Made by a program: the position numbers and the translations under genes. Below the pieces are notes generated by a model. It did no database searches and was not told the origin of the DNA. It saw only the letters and a list, made by a program, of their open reading frames with translations. A stretch of DNA of 64,000 nucleotides from Umezawaea sp042738955 (GTDB taxonomy: Bacteria; Actinomycetota; Actinomycetes; Mycobacteriales; Pseudonocardiaceae). The DNA lies in assembly GCF_042738955.1 (NCBI RefSeq), contig NZ_JBHYHC010000010.1, positions 1 through 64,000 on the forward strand, in the 5' to 3' direction. This document shows, one piece after another, positions 16,614 through 25,107 of this stretch; positions within the stretch are counted from its first letter, which is position 1, and the number at the start of each line of letters is the position of its first letter.

Positions 16614-17963
16614 TTAACCGCGTGGCGGTGCCGTGACCGCGTAGACCTCGGTCGGCTTGCCGCCCTTGCCACCGGCAGCCGCTCGCTTGGTGCTGGTGAT
16701 CTGGCCGGAGTCGACGAGCTGACCGAGCAGCGCCGTGACCTGTTCGGCGTTCTTGTTGCGCTTGAAGAAGTCCGAGCGGATCTCCTCGCGAGTGCGCCCC
16801 TGGTGCCCGGCCTCGCCGATCCAGGTCGCGAGCTTGGTCAACGTCGGGTCCCCGGCGAAGATCGAGCGTGCCGACGCGATCGAGTAACGCACCAGCGCGG
16901 CAGCCGCGGTGAGGTGCCGAACGTCGATCAGGTCAGCGCCGTCGAGCACAGCGTGAATGGCCGCGATGCGCAGGCAGTTCGGCGCGGTGCGGGACAGGAA
17001 CTGCTCCACAGGGCCGTTTTCTCCGTGGTCGATGCCGAACTCGACGTAGAGCGTCCGCCACAGCAGCGCGCCCTCGTCGGTGAACCCGATCGCGCCCGCC
17101 CGCGCTCCCTTGTGGAGCCGATGAGCCAGCACGCTGCCCAGTTCGGCGACCAACTCCGGGGCCGCGCCCCCGGCCAGCGGCAGGAACTTGGAGCGGGCGA
17201 CCGCGATGGGCAGGAACCGGTTGTAGGTGCCGCCTGCCAGGTCCGAGGTCGACACCTTGGCGCGGAACTCGTCGGGCGTGATGTGTGCCAGCAGCCCCAC
17301 GTGCGAGCTGGGCGCGATCCGCGCCGTGACGTTGAGCGTGGACAGGTCCCCGCCCTCCCACGCCTGGCGCAGCGTCGCGGACAAGGCGTTGCCCTCGCGC
17401 TTCATCCGCGACATCACCCCGGCCCACTCGGGTTCGAACACCAGCAGCCGCAGGTCACCGGGCGGCAGCAGCGAAGCACCGCCGGACTTCTTGCCGCGGC
17501 TGGCCAATGCCTCGTCCTCGTCGGGGTCGTTGTCGGCGAACACGGCCGCCAAGCCTTCACCGGAGGTGAGTCCGGACTTGATGTTGCGGGTGGTGAACTC
17601 GGCGTCGGTGGCCGCGAGCAGTCGCTTGGGCGTGGACCATGAGGCACCTTTCCGCCCACCGCCGGTGCGACCGATGATGAGCGGCCACACGAGCAGCGGG
17701 TGTGGGTCGTCACCGGCTCGGATGTGCGGGCGCTGCCCGAGGTGGACACCGGCGGCGCAGATCAGCGAGGCGAGGATGCCGATCGGGTCGCCCTCTGTGG
17801 AGTGCGCGAGCTGGTCCACGAGTGTGCCGAGGTAGCAGTCGAACACCGCCGGGTCCAGCGGCGGCAGCTCCGCACGAGCACGGGCCACTTCGGCAGAGGC
17901 ACGCGATTCAGCCTCGTCCACGGAAGGGGCGGTGACGGCGCGAAGCGGTCGGGCGGTGGTCAC
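16614..17963 (-). CDS. DUF3987-like ATPase/helicase of the replication module
   Basis: 449-aa protein. An N-terminal region (FDCYLGTLVDQLAHSTEGDPIGILASLICAAG) leads to a Walker-A-like segment GRTGGGRKGAS near residue 99 and a Walker-B-like LRLLVFEPEWAGV near 171, typical of the DUF3987/YfjI-like proteins that accompany Prim-Pol genes in mobile elements. The C terminus looks like a winged helix (RTREEIRSDFFKRNKNAEQVTALLGQLVDSGQI). It probably unwinds or loads at the element origin with the Prim-Pol. Its start overlaps the methyltransferase stop by 4 bp (ATGA). Confidence 0.72.
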   Translation of the reverse strand: MTTARPLRAVTAPSVDEAESRASAEVARARAELPPLDPAVFDCYLGTLVDQLAHSTEGDPIGILASLICAAGVHLGQRPHIRAGDDPHPLLVWPLIIGRTGGGRKGASWSTPKRLLAATDAEFTTRNIKSGLTSGEGLAAVFADNDPDEDEALASRGKKSGGASLLPPGDLRLLVFEPEWAGVMSRMKREGNALSATLRQAWEGGDLSTLNVTARIAPSSHVGLLAHITPDEFRAKVSTSDLAGGTYNRFLPIAVARSKFLPLAGGAAPELVAELGSVLAHRLHKGARAGAIGFTDEGALLWRTLYVEFGIDHGENGPVEQFLSRTAPNCLRIAAIHAVLDGADLIDVRHLTAAAALVRYSIASARSIFAGDPTLTKLATWIGEAGHQGRTREEIRSDFFKRNKNAEQVTALLGQLVDSGQITSTKRAAAGGKGGKPTEVYAVTAPPRG

Positions 17964-18667
17964 GCGGCGCTCCTGCGTTCGTCGTGTACGGCGGAGATCA
18001 GTCGGCCGAGGTGTTCGGCGAGGTGGGGGACGACGGCGTTGCCGAGTGCGGCAACGCGGTCCACTCGTCCGGGAAGCCCATGAGCCACTCGACCCACGTC
18101 GGGTTCAGCGGGCCACCGACGCGTTCGGACAGGGGTCGTCCGGGTCGGTCGTAGCCCGCTCCCCGTGTCCCGTCGCGGTGTGTCGGTGTGGGCCACACCG
18201 AACAGGCGTTTGCGTGCGTGTGGGGCGCCCACTGCACAAGCGGAGGCCCACCCCACGCGGTGCCGGTATCCGAGTCGAACAAGGTCGGTGTGGACGATGT
18301 CCAGTCCTCGGGTGAGCAGACCGGGCACGTTCTCCCACAGCACCCACCGGGGTCGGAGATCGGCGACGACGTCGGCCATCGCGGGCCAGAGCCATCGGGG
18401 GTCGCTGGTGCCGAGCCGCGGTCCGGCTTCGGACGAGGGTTGGCAGGGGAAGCCCCCGGCGACCAGGTCGACGTGCGGTCGGGGCTGGGAGTGCCACCAA
18501 GTGGCGGTGGTGCGGACGTCGTCATGGCGGGGGACCTCCGGCCAGTGCTGGGCCAACACCTGTTGGCAGAACGGATTTATCTCCACTTGGCCGACCACGG
18601 TCATCCCGGCGCGCTCCAGACCGAGTCCGAAACCGCCGATACCGGCGAACAGCTCCAGGACGTTCAT
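17960..18667 (-). CDS. C5-cytosine DNA methyltransferase (compact, element-borne)
   Basis: 235-aa C5 methyltransferase. Motif I is LELFAGIGGFGLGLERAG, motif IV GGFPCQPSS with catalytic Cys75, motif VI LWENVPGLL (112-114), motif VIII-like PHARKRLFGVAH and motif X ALGNAVVPHLAEHLGRLI. The target-recognition region is very short for the family (usually 300 aa or more). It overlaps the genes on both sides by 4 bp, so it is coupled to the replication genes. Likely protects element DNA from host restriction or marks the origin. No cognate endonuclease is next to it. Confidence 0.88.
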   Translation of the reverse strand: MNVLELFAGIGGFGLGLERAGMTVVGQVEINPFCQQVLAQHWPEVPRHDDVRTTATWWHSQPRPHVDLVAGGFPCQPSSEAGPRLGTSDPRWLWPAMADVVADLRPRWVLWENVPGLLTRGLDIVHTDLVRLGYRHRVGWASACAVGAPHARKRLFGVAHTDTPRRDTGSGLRPTRTTPVRTRRWPAEPDVGRVAHGLPGRVDRVAALGNAVVPHLAEHLGRLISAVHDERRSAA

Positions 18668-19656
18668 GCGGCGCCACGGCGGGACTCGTTGGTGGGTGCG
18701 GTCCGTGGGCGTGCCTGCCCTGCCTGCAAGCCCTTGCCGATCACGCGGCGGATCTCGGGCTCGGTGCATCCGCACTGACCGGTGATCATGTGGGCGGCGG
18801 CTGCGTAGAGCGCTTCTTCGGCTTGAAACGTAGGGAGCATCCCTCCGCCGACGAGTTGCCCCAGTTGCCCGGAAGCCGAGTACAGCACCCGGTTGTGCTC
18901 GCTCGGAGCGGCTGCCGCGACAAGGTCGCACTCACCCTGGACCGCTGCCGCGACGTAGGCGGGCAACCGCTCCGAGCGGATCTGAGGGGCCGCTGTGGTG
19001 GCCGTGACGGGCTTGGGAGTGAGGGCCTGGACCAACCAGGTGGCCAGGTTCAGCACGGGCCGGTCGTTGGTGAACCGGTATGAGCCGTCGGGAGTGGTCG
19101 AGCCGGGAGCCACGACGTAGCCGCCCCACCCGCGAGTGTCGATCTTCCACGCGAGCCCGTTGCCCTGTTCCCCTTGCGTGCTGCGCAGCCGGACGTCGGT
19201 GGGGGAGCGGAAGAACAGGTGCGTTCCACCGCTGGGCGTGCTCGCGGACAGGGTCTCCCACGGGCTGTGGTCGCCTGCCTCGTCGCACAGCAGGGCGAAC
19301 ACGTCGAGCCCGTCTCGGACCCCCCTGCGTTTCCAGCCGTCCGGAACCACGTCGGCGGGCGACTTGATCGTGTCCAGGTCGACCACGAGCAGCCCGGACG
19401 GGCCGGTGGCGATGCCGACGTTGCACTCGCGGTAGCGGTCGCTGCCCCAGTACCAGCGGACGTGGTCGGGGTCATTCATCGCGCGCTGTTCCCAGCCCTG
19501 GTGGGTGGTGGCGCAGATCCCGGTGCGGGGGCAGTCGTCTTTGCCGTGCAGGGCCGGGGGCTTCTTGGAGCGCGGCCGGATGGGGAAGATGTGCCAACCC
19601 CGCGCCACGGCGTCCAAGGCGACGGTGAGCATGTCGGTGGTGGACTGGCGAGCCAT
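18664..19656 (-). CDS. Bifunctional DNA primase/polymerase (Prim-Pol)
   Basis: 330-aa archaeo-eukaryotic-type primase. Catalytic signatures: LLVVDLDT (D93, D95), STPSGGTHLFFR (H146) and the strand GWGGYVVAPGS. In AICEs with this module Prim-Pol replaces the RepSA initiator and primes autonomous replication of the excised circle. ATG 19656 is chosen because GGGAGGTCACC precedes it; the frame runs open further upstream. The gene is followed by the methyltransferase and DUF3987-like ATPase and preceded by a repeat-rich non-coding region. Confidence 0.88.
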   Translation of the reverse strand: MARQSTTDMLTVALDAVARGWHIFPIRPRSKKPPALHGKDDCPRTGICATTHQGWEQRAMNDPDHVRWYWGSDRYRECNVGIATGPSGLLVVDLDTIKSPADVVPDGWKRRGVRDGLDVFALLCDEAGDHSPWETLSASTPSGGTHLFFRSPTDVRLRSTQGEQGNGLAWKIDTRGWGGYVVAPGSTTPDGSYRFTNDRPVLNLATWLVQALTPKPVTATTAAPQIRSERLPAYVAAAVQGECDLVAAAAPSEHNRVLYSASGQLGQLVGGGMLPTFQAEEALYAAAAHMITGQCGCTEPEIRRVIGKGLQAGQARPRTAPTNESRRGAA

Positions 19657-19812
19657 GGTGACCTCCCGGTGGTGGGTGTCCCGGCGCTGCGAGGTGTGGT
19701 CTGCACTCGCAGCGCCGGGCAGCATTGGTGACAGTGAGTAGTTGTTGGTGGGCGTGCGAAGTCGAGCCGTGAGCGCGGCTGACCGGTGGTGTGGGCGGAG
19801 CTGACGCGGGTG

Positions 19813-20002
19813 GGTGTGTCGGTGCCGGGCTACCCCCGTCGAGCGGCGTGATCAGTCGGTGGGAGGGGGTGGCACCGACACACCGGAACACCCACACACC
19901 CCCGTGTGTCGGAGATGCCTTTCCGCTGATCAAGCGGTGTTTGAGCGGGGTGTGTCGCCAGGTGTTCCGGGGGTGTGCGGGTGTGTCGGCCTGACACACC
20001 CG
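19813..20002. repeat. GTGTGTCGG repeats and inverted arms: candidate replication origin of AICE 1
   Basis: The 367-bp gap between the Prim-Pol start and the translocase stop has no gene but holds repeats. GGTGTGTCGGTGCC (19813-19826) and its exact inverse (19871-19884) are 44 bp apart. Further GTGTGTCG words or inverses lie at 19904, 19950, 19981 and 19994. A TGATCA-centred pair lies between the arms and just beyond them (near 19848 and 19926). Iteron-like clusters next to a primase suggest oriV. Confidence 0.65.
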
Positions 20003-20023
20003 TGACCCACCGGGGCGTGTCGG

Positions 20024-22120
20024 TCAGGTGGTGGGGTTGGGCGTCCAGTTGGCGACGTCGTGGGGGACCGCGATCTCCCCGGACTGGATGCGCTCCGCTA
20101 CCGATTCGACGTCGGCGCGGGCGTAGCCGCGGCTGCGGTCGGGGCCGACCCAGAACGAGTTCGGCAGGGCCTTGAGGCCCACCTGCGGGAGCAGGGTGCC
20201 CAACGTGTCCTGCGTGGTGCCGATCGCCCTCGCGAGCGCGGCGGAGTGCATCCGCTCCCCACCGGCGGCGTCCATGGCGTCGAGCACCTGGCGCACGAGG
20301 TCCGGTAGCGCGACCGCGACGGCCACCCCACCGGCGGGGACCACGAGGCCGGAAACGTCGATGGCGGGCCAGGTGTGCGGGTCGGCCGGGTTGAACTCGG
20401 GTGCCTCCACTTCGTTGGGCGTGTGCTGGCGCGGGACGAACGCGTCGTGCCCGGCCGCCAGCGCGGCAGGGTCGAACCGTGGCGCGCTCGGCACGGCGGC
20501 GGGCACCTGGTCCTCGTCGTCGGTGTCCGGGGTTGCGAGGAACAGGTGGTCGGCGCGGTCCCAGCGGGTGGCGTAGTCCGTGCCCGCGAAGTCCGCGGAC
20601 ACCTGGTCCAGCTCCGGGCGCAGACCTGCCACCTCGACCGCGCCCGCCTCCAGCGCCTGGCCCACCAGCCGGTAGCCCTTGAAGCCGACGGGCTGACCGG
20701 TGGTGTCCTGCAAGTACAGGCCGCAACCGGGGTAGGGCATGTCCTCCGGGAGCGCCTTGCAGTTCCAGCCGAACAGGTAGTTCAGCTCCTCGGCGTCGGA
20801 GACCCGCATGGAGATCCGGGCGCGGGACTGCTTGCGTACGGCGGTCGAGCCGATCACGTCCGTGGTCGCGGACAGGCCGCAGAACACCAGGTTGACCGCC
20901 ATGGCACGGGCGATGCGCTGGATCTCCTCCAGCATGTCGCGCAGCTTGGGGTACTTGGTGCCGTCGCCCATGATCTCGGCGCACTCGTCCACCACGATGG
21001 TGATCTGCGGGACCTCCGGGGACACAGGCAGCTTGTCCGTGCCTGCCTGGCGGCATAGCGCCTGGTAGGCGACCTTGCGTCCCTTGGCGATCCGCAGCGC
21101 GGCCTCGCACATCCTGGTGGCCTCACCCGCGGTTGAAGCGACCCAGTCCACAGCGGGCACCGGAACTCCGCCGTCGGGGCCGCGCTCGTGCCAGGGCTGG
21201 ATCCACGGCAGCGCCATGCCACCGCCGTTGAGGTCGATGTGCCACACCAGGTTGTCCACGCACCGCACCAGACCGGCGTTGATCACCTGCAACTCGTTGG
21301 TCTTGCCGCCGCCCTTCTGCCCGGTGAGCAGGCACGTGTCCTCCCGCAGCGACAGACCCGCGACACTGCTGTCGCGGTGCTGCCCGAGCGGGACGGGGTT
21401 GAGGATCGACAACGGAGACCAGTCCTCGGGGTACGCCCGGTCCAGTTGGAAGGCATCCACAGTGGACACCCGCAGGAGTGCGGTGCGCCGCGAAGACCCT
21501 TGCAGCACCTCGACTCCACACCCGTTGGGCAGGTCGGCGTCGGACGCCAGCCCGGCCTGGTGCTTGACCAGGTCCCGCCAGGTGTGGCCACCGGCAGGGA
21601 GGTTGAGGTCGAGGGTGAACCCGGTCCCTTCCTCCCACGCCTCCACCCCGGCCGTGGTCACGCCGGTGATGCCGCAGACGCGGGCGATGCGGTCTTCCCA
21701 CTCGTCGGCGGTGCGCTGACGTGCGACGACCTTGGCGACCCCGGCACGGAGCTGCGTGGTCTTGGTGTCCGTGGCCCGCAGCACGCTGGCGGTGACGCCA
21801 CCGGCGACTCCGAGCGCGGCGAGGGTGGCCATGCACAGCGGGTTCCACGGCGAGGTCTCCAGCGCCCACACCATCCACCCGCCGCCACCGGCCCATCCGG
21901 CGACGCGGGCCAAGACCCCGGCGCGGCCGGTGCCGGCGGCCGTGACCGCGTGGGCCACCGCGCCGACACCCGCACCAGCCGCGGCGTAGACCGGCGGCAG
22001 GTCGAACAGGGAACCGACCATGCCGCCGGCCAGCACACCGCCGGTGATGTTGAGCGTGCCGGTGGTGATGGTGTGCTTGGCGGACCAGTCCAGTCCCCCG
22101 CGCCTGGTGGTGGCGGTCAT
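20024..22120 (-). CDS. FtsK/SpoIIIE-type conjugal DNA translocase of AICE 1
   Basis: 698-aa membrane ATPase. The N terminus has hydrophobic helices (about 22-62 and 70-112), then a linker, then the motor domain with Walker A GQKGGGKT (267-274), Walker B ITIVVDECAEI (373-) and a C-terminal helical domain (LPDLVRQVLDAMDAAGGERMHSAALARAIG) like a DNA-recognising winged helix. AICE translocases of this type pump double-stranded DNA between mycelial cells and bind short repeats in a clt locus. ATG 22120 follows a GGGAG site. Alone it may be sufficient for conjugative transfer, as for TraB in Streptomyces plasmids. Confidence 0.85.
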   Translation of the reverse strand: MTATTRRGGLDWSAKHTITTGTLNITGGVLAGGMVGSLFDLPPVYAAAGAGVGAVAHAVTAAGTGRAGVLARVAGWAGGGGWMVWALETSPWNPLCMATLAALGVAGGVTASVLRATDTKTTQLRAGVAKVVARQRTADEWEDRIARVCGITGVTTAGVEAWEEGTGFTLDLNLPAGGHTWRDLVKHQAGLASDADLPNGCGVEVLQGSSRRTALLRVSTVDAFQLDRAYPEDWSPLSILNPVPLGQHRDSSVAGLSLREDTCLLTGQKGGGKTNELQVINAGLVRCVDNLVWHIDLNGGGMALPWIQPWHERGPDGGVPVPAVDWVASTAGEATRMCEAALRIAKGRKVAYQALCRQAGTDKLPVSPEVPQITIVVDECAEIMGDGTKYPKLRDMLEEIQRIARAMAVNLVFCGLSATTDVIGSTAVRKQSRARISMRVSDAEELNYLFGWNCKALPEDMPYPGCGLYLQDTTGQPVGFKGYRLVGQALEAGAVEVAGLRPELDQVSADFAGTDYATRWDRADHLFLATPDTDDEDQVPAAVPSAPRFDPAALAAGHDAFVPRQHTPNEVEAPEFNPADPHTWPAIDVSGLVVPAGGVAVAVALPDLVRQVLDAMDAAGGERMHSAALARAIGTTQDTLGTLLPQVGLKALPNSFWVGPDRSRGYARADVESVAERIQSGEIAVPHDVANWTPNPTT

Positions 22121-22166
22121 GATCGGCTCCCTGTTCTCGTTGGTGCGTAACGGTGTGCGGGGCGAA

Positions 22167-23837
22167 CTAGCGGTTGTTGACGTTCCACAGGTGCTCGCCA
22201 CGGCGCGGCGCCTGGTGGCGCTCCAGGTCGGTGGCATGCGCCCGGCTGAACAGGCCGGGCACCTCGGCCGCGGCTGCGGTGGCGGTGCCGAGCGCCCGGT
22301 AGACCTCGGACAGCTTCTCCAGCACGGCCGGGTTCACCGGGTACTCGCTGGACCCCTTCTTGACGAACGTGGACAGCGCGATGGCCAGGTGGCCGATGGC
22401 CTGCGGCCACTGGTCCAAGTCGTGGCCAAAGGTCGCCATGGTGTCCGGCGCGTAGCGGGCGGTCCGGGCGGCCTGCTCGGCGGCGAGATCGGCGATCGAG
22501 AACATGGTTCCTCCGTTGGTGCTGGTCAGGGCCGTGATGGTGTGGACCGGTGAGCCGAGAGCGCGCTGCACCGGGCGGCTTGGGACCGCGATCGGGATGC
22601 GCTGCCCGCCGATGACGGGCACCGCGCTGGTGGGGGTTTCGGCCGGGCGAACGCGCTCGGCCACGACGTAGCCGCGGCTACGGGTAGCCGTCTGCTGAGC
22701 GACGCGCTGCTTGGCCTCCCAGTGCTGGGACCAGGCCAGGTAGCCGAGAGCGAACGCCCACGCGGCGCCGCTCCAACTCCCGGCCGCGACCTTCTTCGGG
22801 AGGGTTTTGATCGTTTGGCGCTTGCCGGTGGCCGGGCGGTAGAGCTTGCGGTAGGTGCCAGCCCGCGCGGCCCGAGCCGACGGAGCGCTGGTCACGGTCT
22901 GCCGCACCATCCGGACTCTCCGGCCCGTGCGCGCAGCTGCGGTCATTCCCTTGGCGGCCAGCCGTCGGCCGCTGCGAGCGGAAGAACTGCCGGGTGCACC
23001 GGATCGACCGCCCCACCGCGAGGTGGAGCCAGTGCTCCGCGTTCCCGACCCGCCCGCGCTTGTGCGCTTGGACTTGCTGCTGCCCGCCCGCTGTCCAGCA
23101 CCGGTGGCCTTACGCCAGCCGAACCAGCCGCGGGAACCCTTACCAGCGGTCGAAGACCGGCGACGTCCGAAGACTCCGTCCGTCCGGCCAGCGCCGCCAG
23201 CTGCTCGGGCGGCCTTGCGAACTGCGCGCCGTTCCGCGCCGAGAGCCCGCGCGACTCGGCCGGGTCGACGTTGGACCGCTCCGGTACCGGTTCCTCGTCC
23301 GGCCGCCTGGCGGGCGGCAGCGGTACGGGCGCCGGGCGAGGTGCGCTTGGCGGTTCCGGCGCGACTGGCGGCAGCGGCTCGACGGCCCTTGCCGGCCAAC
23401 GCCGACGTGGCTCGTCGCAACCGTCCGGTGGGCTTGCCGGTACCGCGACCGGCAGCGGTACGCCTTCCGCCGGTACCAGTCGCCTTGCGGGTTCGTCGAT
23501 TTGTCTTGGCGCGGCGGATACCGGCGACCGCTGCCGAGCCTGCTGCGATACCAGCGACGGTGACGAGTCCGGGAACCCCACCGGCGTAGGCGGCGGTACT
23601 GCCCAGGATCGTGGTCAGTTCCGCAGCGGCGAACGCGGTCGGCTTGGCCGGTACCACCAACGCGGCGGGCACGTTCGCGGTACTGCCGGGGGACCGGCGT
23701 GGGCCGGTACCGGGGCCACCGGGCGGGCCGGTGACGATCTCGCCTTGCACGGTCGGTACCGGCGGGGTGGAGCTGGCAGGGATTGCGGTACTGGGGGCAC
23801 CGGGTGCCGAGGTGGGGGCGGGGAGAGTCTGAGTCAT
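22167..23837 (-). CDS. Highly basic Ala/Arg/Gly-rich protein with membrane segments (transfer region)
   Basis: 556-aa protein of unknown family. A Pro/Thr/Val-rich N terminus is followed by a hydrophobic stretch (about 66-105, ...TTILGSTAAYAGGVPGLVTVAGIAAGSAAVAGI). About 200 residues of Arg/Lys/Gly/Ala/Ser low complexity (about 108-340) should bind nucleic acid or anionic surfaces. Then comes a short hydrophobic segment (SGAAWAFALGYLAWS) and a C-terminal ordered region without charge bias. It lies in the operon between the translocase and a membrane protein, so a transfer/spreading role is likely. Its DNA contains many GGTACC words. Confidence 0.6.
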   Translation of the reverse strand: MTQTLPAPTSAPGAPSTAIPASSTPPVPTVQGEIVTGPPGGPGTGPRRSPGSTANVPAALVVPAKPTAFAAAELTTILGSTAAYAGGVPGLVTVAGIAAGSAAVAGIRRAKTNRRTRKATGTGGRRTAAGRGTGKPTGRLRRATSALAGKGRRAAAASRAGTAKRTSPGARTAAARQAAGRGTGTGAVQRRPGRVARALGAERRAVRKAARAAGGAGRTDGVFGRRRSSTAGKGSRGWFGWRKATGAGQRAGSSKSKRTSAGGSGTRSTGSTSRWGGRSGAPGSSSARSGRRLAAKGMTAAARTGRRVRMVRQTVTSAPSARAARAGTYRKLYRPATGKRQTIKTLPKKVAAGSWSGAAWAFALGYLAWSQHWEAKQRVAQQTATRSRGYVVAERVRPAETPTSAVPVIGGQRIPIAVPSRPVQRALGSPVHTITALTSTNGGTMFSIADLAAEQAARTARYAPDTMATFGHDLDQWPQAIGHLAIALSTFVKKGSSEYPVNPAVLEKLSEVYRALGTATAAAAEVPGLFSRAHATDLERHQAPRRGEHLWNVNNR

Positions 23838-24804
23838 CGGGAGTCGCCTCCCTTCCTGTCTTGGGTGGTGCAGGTGGTGGCCACTTCAGGTCAGGCAGCG
23901 GGGTGGGAGAGCAGGTGGGCAAGCACGTCCCGGCGCAGTGCGACGGCGCGGTTGCGGCCGATCCCGAGCGCCTGCATGTCGTCCACGCGGACGTGGCTGC
24001 CGTTGGCGGCGTGGTACTCCCGCGCCTTGGTGATGGCCCGCTGCCACAGGTCCGTGCCCCACGTGACGGTCGGGTCGGTGCTGCCCTGGTCGCTGTCAAC
24101 CTCGGTACCGGTCGTCGCGGTACCGGCGGGCCGGTACTGGGGTTCCTTGGTCGGTACCGCTGCGGCGGCGGGTGCCGGTACCGAGGTCGTGTCGGCACCA
24201 GCGGGCAGCGCGGTGCGGTGCGAGGTGTCGAGCGCGGTACCGGAGTCGGTCCGGAACGCGGAACCCTGCTCGGTACCCGCCACGCGGTAGGCGGTGTGCG
24301 TCGGCCGTGCCGGTACCCGAGCGGCCCGTGCAGCGGTCCGCTCGGCCTCCTGCTCGACGGCGGCGCGCTGTTCCTCAGTCATCGCGAGGGACACCAAGTG
24401 CGAGAGCAGACCGGCCAGCAGTACCGGCCCGGCGCCGACCGCGACCGCTGCGCCCAACGGGAGTGCGGGCACGGTTAGGCCGTCCACGAGTACGGGCGCG
24501 CCGTCGGGTCCGTGCAGGACGCTGGTGACGGCGTGCCAGGTGTTCAACCCGAGTTCCATGCCACCGGCGAACAACAGGACTGCCCACGCCCACCGCCGTA
24601 CCGGGCCGGTGCCGTCGATGACGTAGTTGAGCGCCAGCAGCGTGGACACCGCAAACACGGCCGCCAGCACAATGCCGAAGCCTGGGCCCAGCATCGGTTC
24701 CACCGCGCGGACCTCACCGTTGATGGTCAGCACCAGCGCGCCACCCATCACGGCGAACAGAGCCGCTTTGCGTCCGGTCATGACGCCCGCACCTCCGAGG
24801 TACC
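23283..24804. repeat. Cluster of 14 GGTACC palindromes over transfer genes
   Basis: GGTACC starts, read by eye: 23283, 23439, 23472, 23650, 23706, 23755, 24104, 24119, 24153, 24177, 24236, 24272, 24312 and 24799, often extended to CCGGTACCGG. At this GC content under one would be expected in 1.5 kb. The word is read in two coding registers (Gly-Thr and Val-Pro), so the constraint looks nucleotide-level. Possible recognition sites for the element's translocase or a regulator. Confidence 0.7.
23891..24781 (-). CDS. Membrane protein with C-terminal HTH-like domain (DUF2637-like)
   Basis: 296-aa protein. Residues 1-130 form about four transmembrane helices (ALFAVMGGALVLTING; GIVLAAVFAVSTLLALNYVI; WAWAVLLFAGGMELGLNTW; LPLGAAVAVGAGPVLLAGLLSHLV), resembling the DUF2637/Spd-like membrane proteins common in actinomycete conjugative elements. 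A variable Thr/Pro/Ala linker follows, then a C-terminal domain (VTWGTDLWQRAITKAREYHAANGSHVRVDDMQALGIGRNRAVALRRDVLAHL) that looks like an HTH. Likely an intramycelial spreading or transfer protein. Family assignment is tentative. Confidence 0.62.
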   Translation of the reverse strand: MTGRKAALFAVMGGALVLTINGEVRAVEPMLGPGFGIVLAAVFAVSTLLALNYVIDGTGPVRRWAWAVLLFAGGMELGLNTWHAVTSVLHGPDGAPVLVDGLTVPALPLGAAVAVGAGPVLLAGLLSHLVSLAMTEEQRAAVEQEAERTAARAARVPARPTHTAYRVAGTEQGSAFRTDSGTALDTSHRTALPAGADTTSVPAPAAAAVPTKEPQYRPAGTATTGTEVDSDQGSTDPTVTWGTDLWQRAITKAREYHAANGSHVRVDDMQALGIGRNRAVALRRDVLAHLLSHPAA

Positions 24805-25107
24805 GGCGTAGACGGTGGGCACCTGGTCCTCGTCGAGCCGGGCGCGCTTGGACTCCCGCACCGCGGCCCGCATCTCCGACCGAGCAACCGCCCGCGCGGC
24901 GACCATGCGGACCAAGCCACCGTGCGCGGCCCTGGCGGCCCAGCGGATGCACAGCAGGTAGAACAACGCCGCCACCGTGATGCCCAGCGCCCACGGGGTC
25001 GAGGCCAGCCACCAGGCCAGCGCTGCCGCGCCGACCGGGATCACCAGCACCTGCACCAGACCCAGCGCCACCCACAGCGGCAGCGTCAACATGCGTCCGA
25101 TGGTCAC
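24778..25107 (-). CDS. Small two-helix membrane protein
   Basis: 109-aa protein with two adjacent hydrophobic helices (LPLWVALGLVQVLVIPVGAAALAWWLA and LGITVAALFYLLCIRWAAR) followed by a basic amphipathic tail. GTG 25107 follows AGGAG. Its stop overlaps the downstream gene's ATG (ATGA), and its start overlaps the zinc-finger gene stop. Operon position suggests a transfer accessory (Spd-like) role; no family recognised. Confidence 0.65.
   Translation of the reverse strand: MTIGRMLTLPLWVALGLVQVLVIPVGAAALAWWLASTPWALGITVAALFYLLCIRWAARAAHGGLVRMVAARAVARSEMRAAVRESKRARLDEDQVPTVYAGTSEVRAS

Noticed and set aside
22939..24320. CRISPR-like repeat array, because of the spaced GGTACC words
   Set aside because: The repeated unit is only 6-10 bp with irregular spacing and lies inside two coding genes; there is no CRISPR array anywhere in the window.
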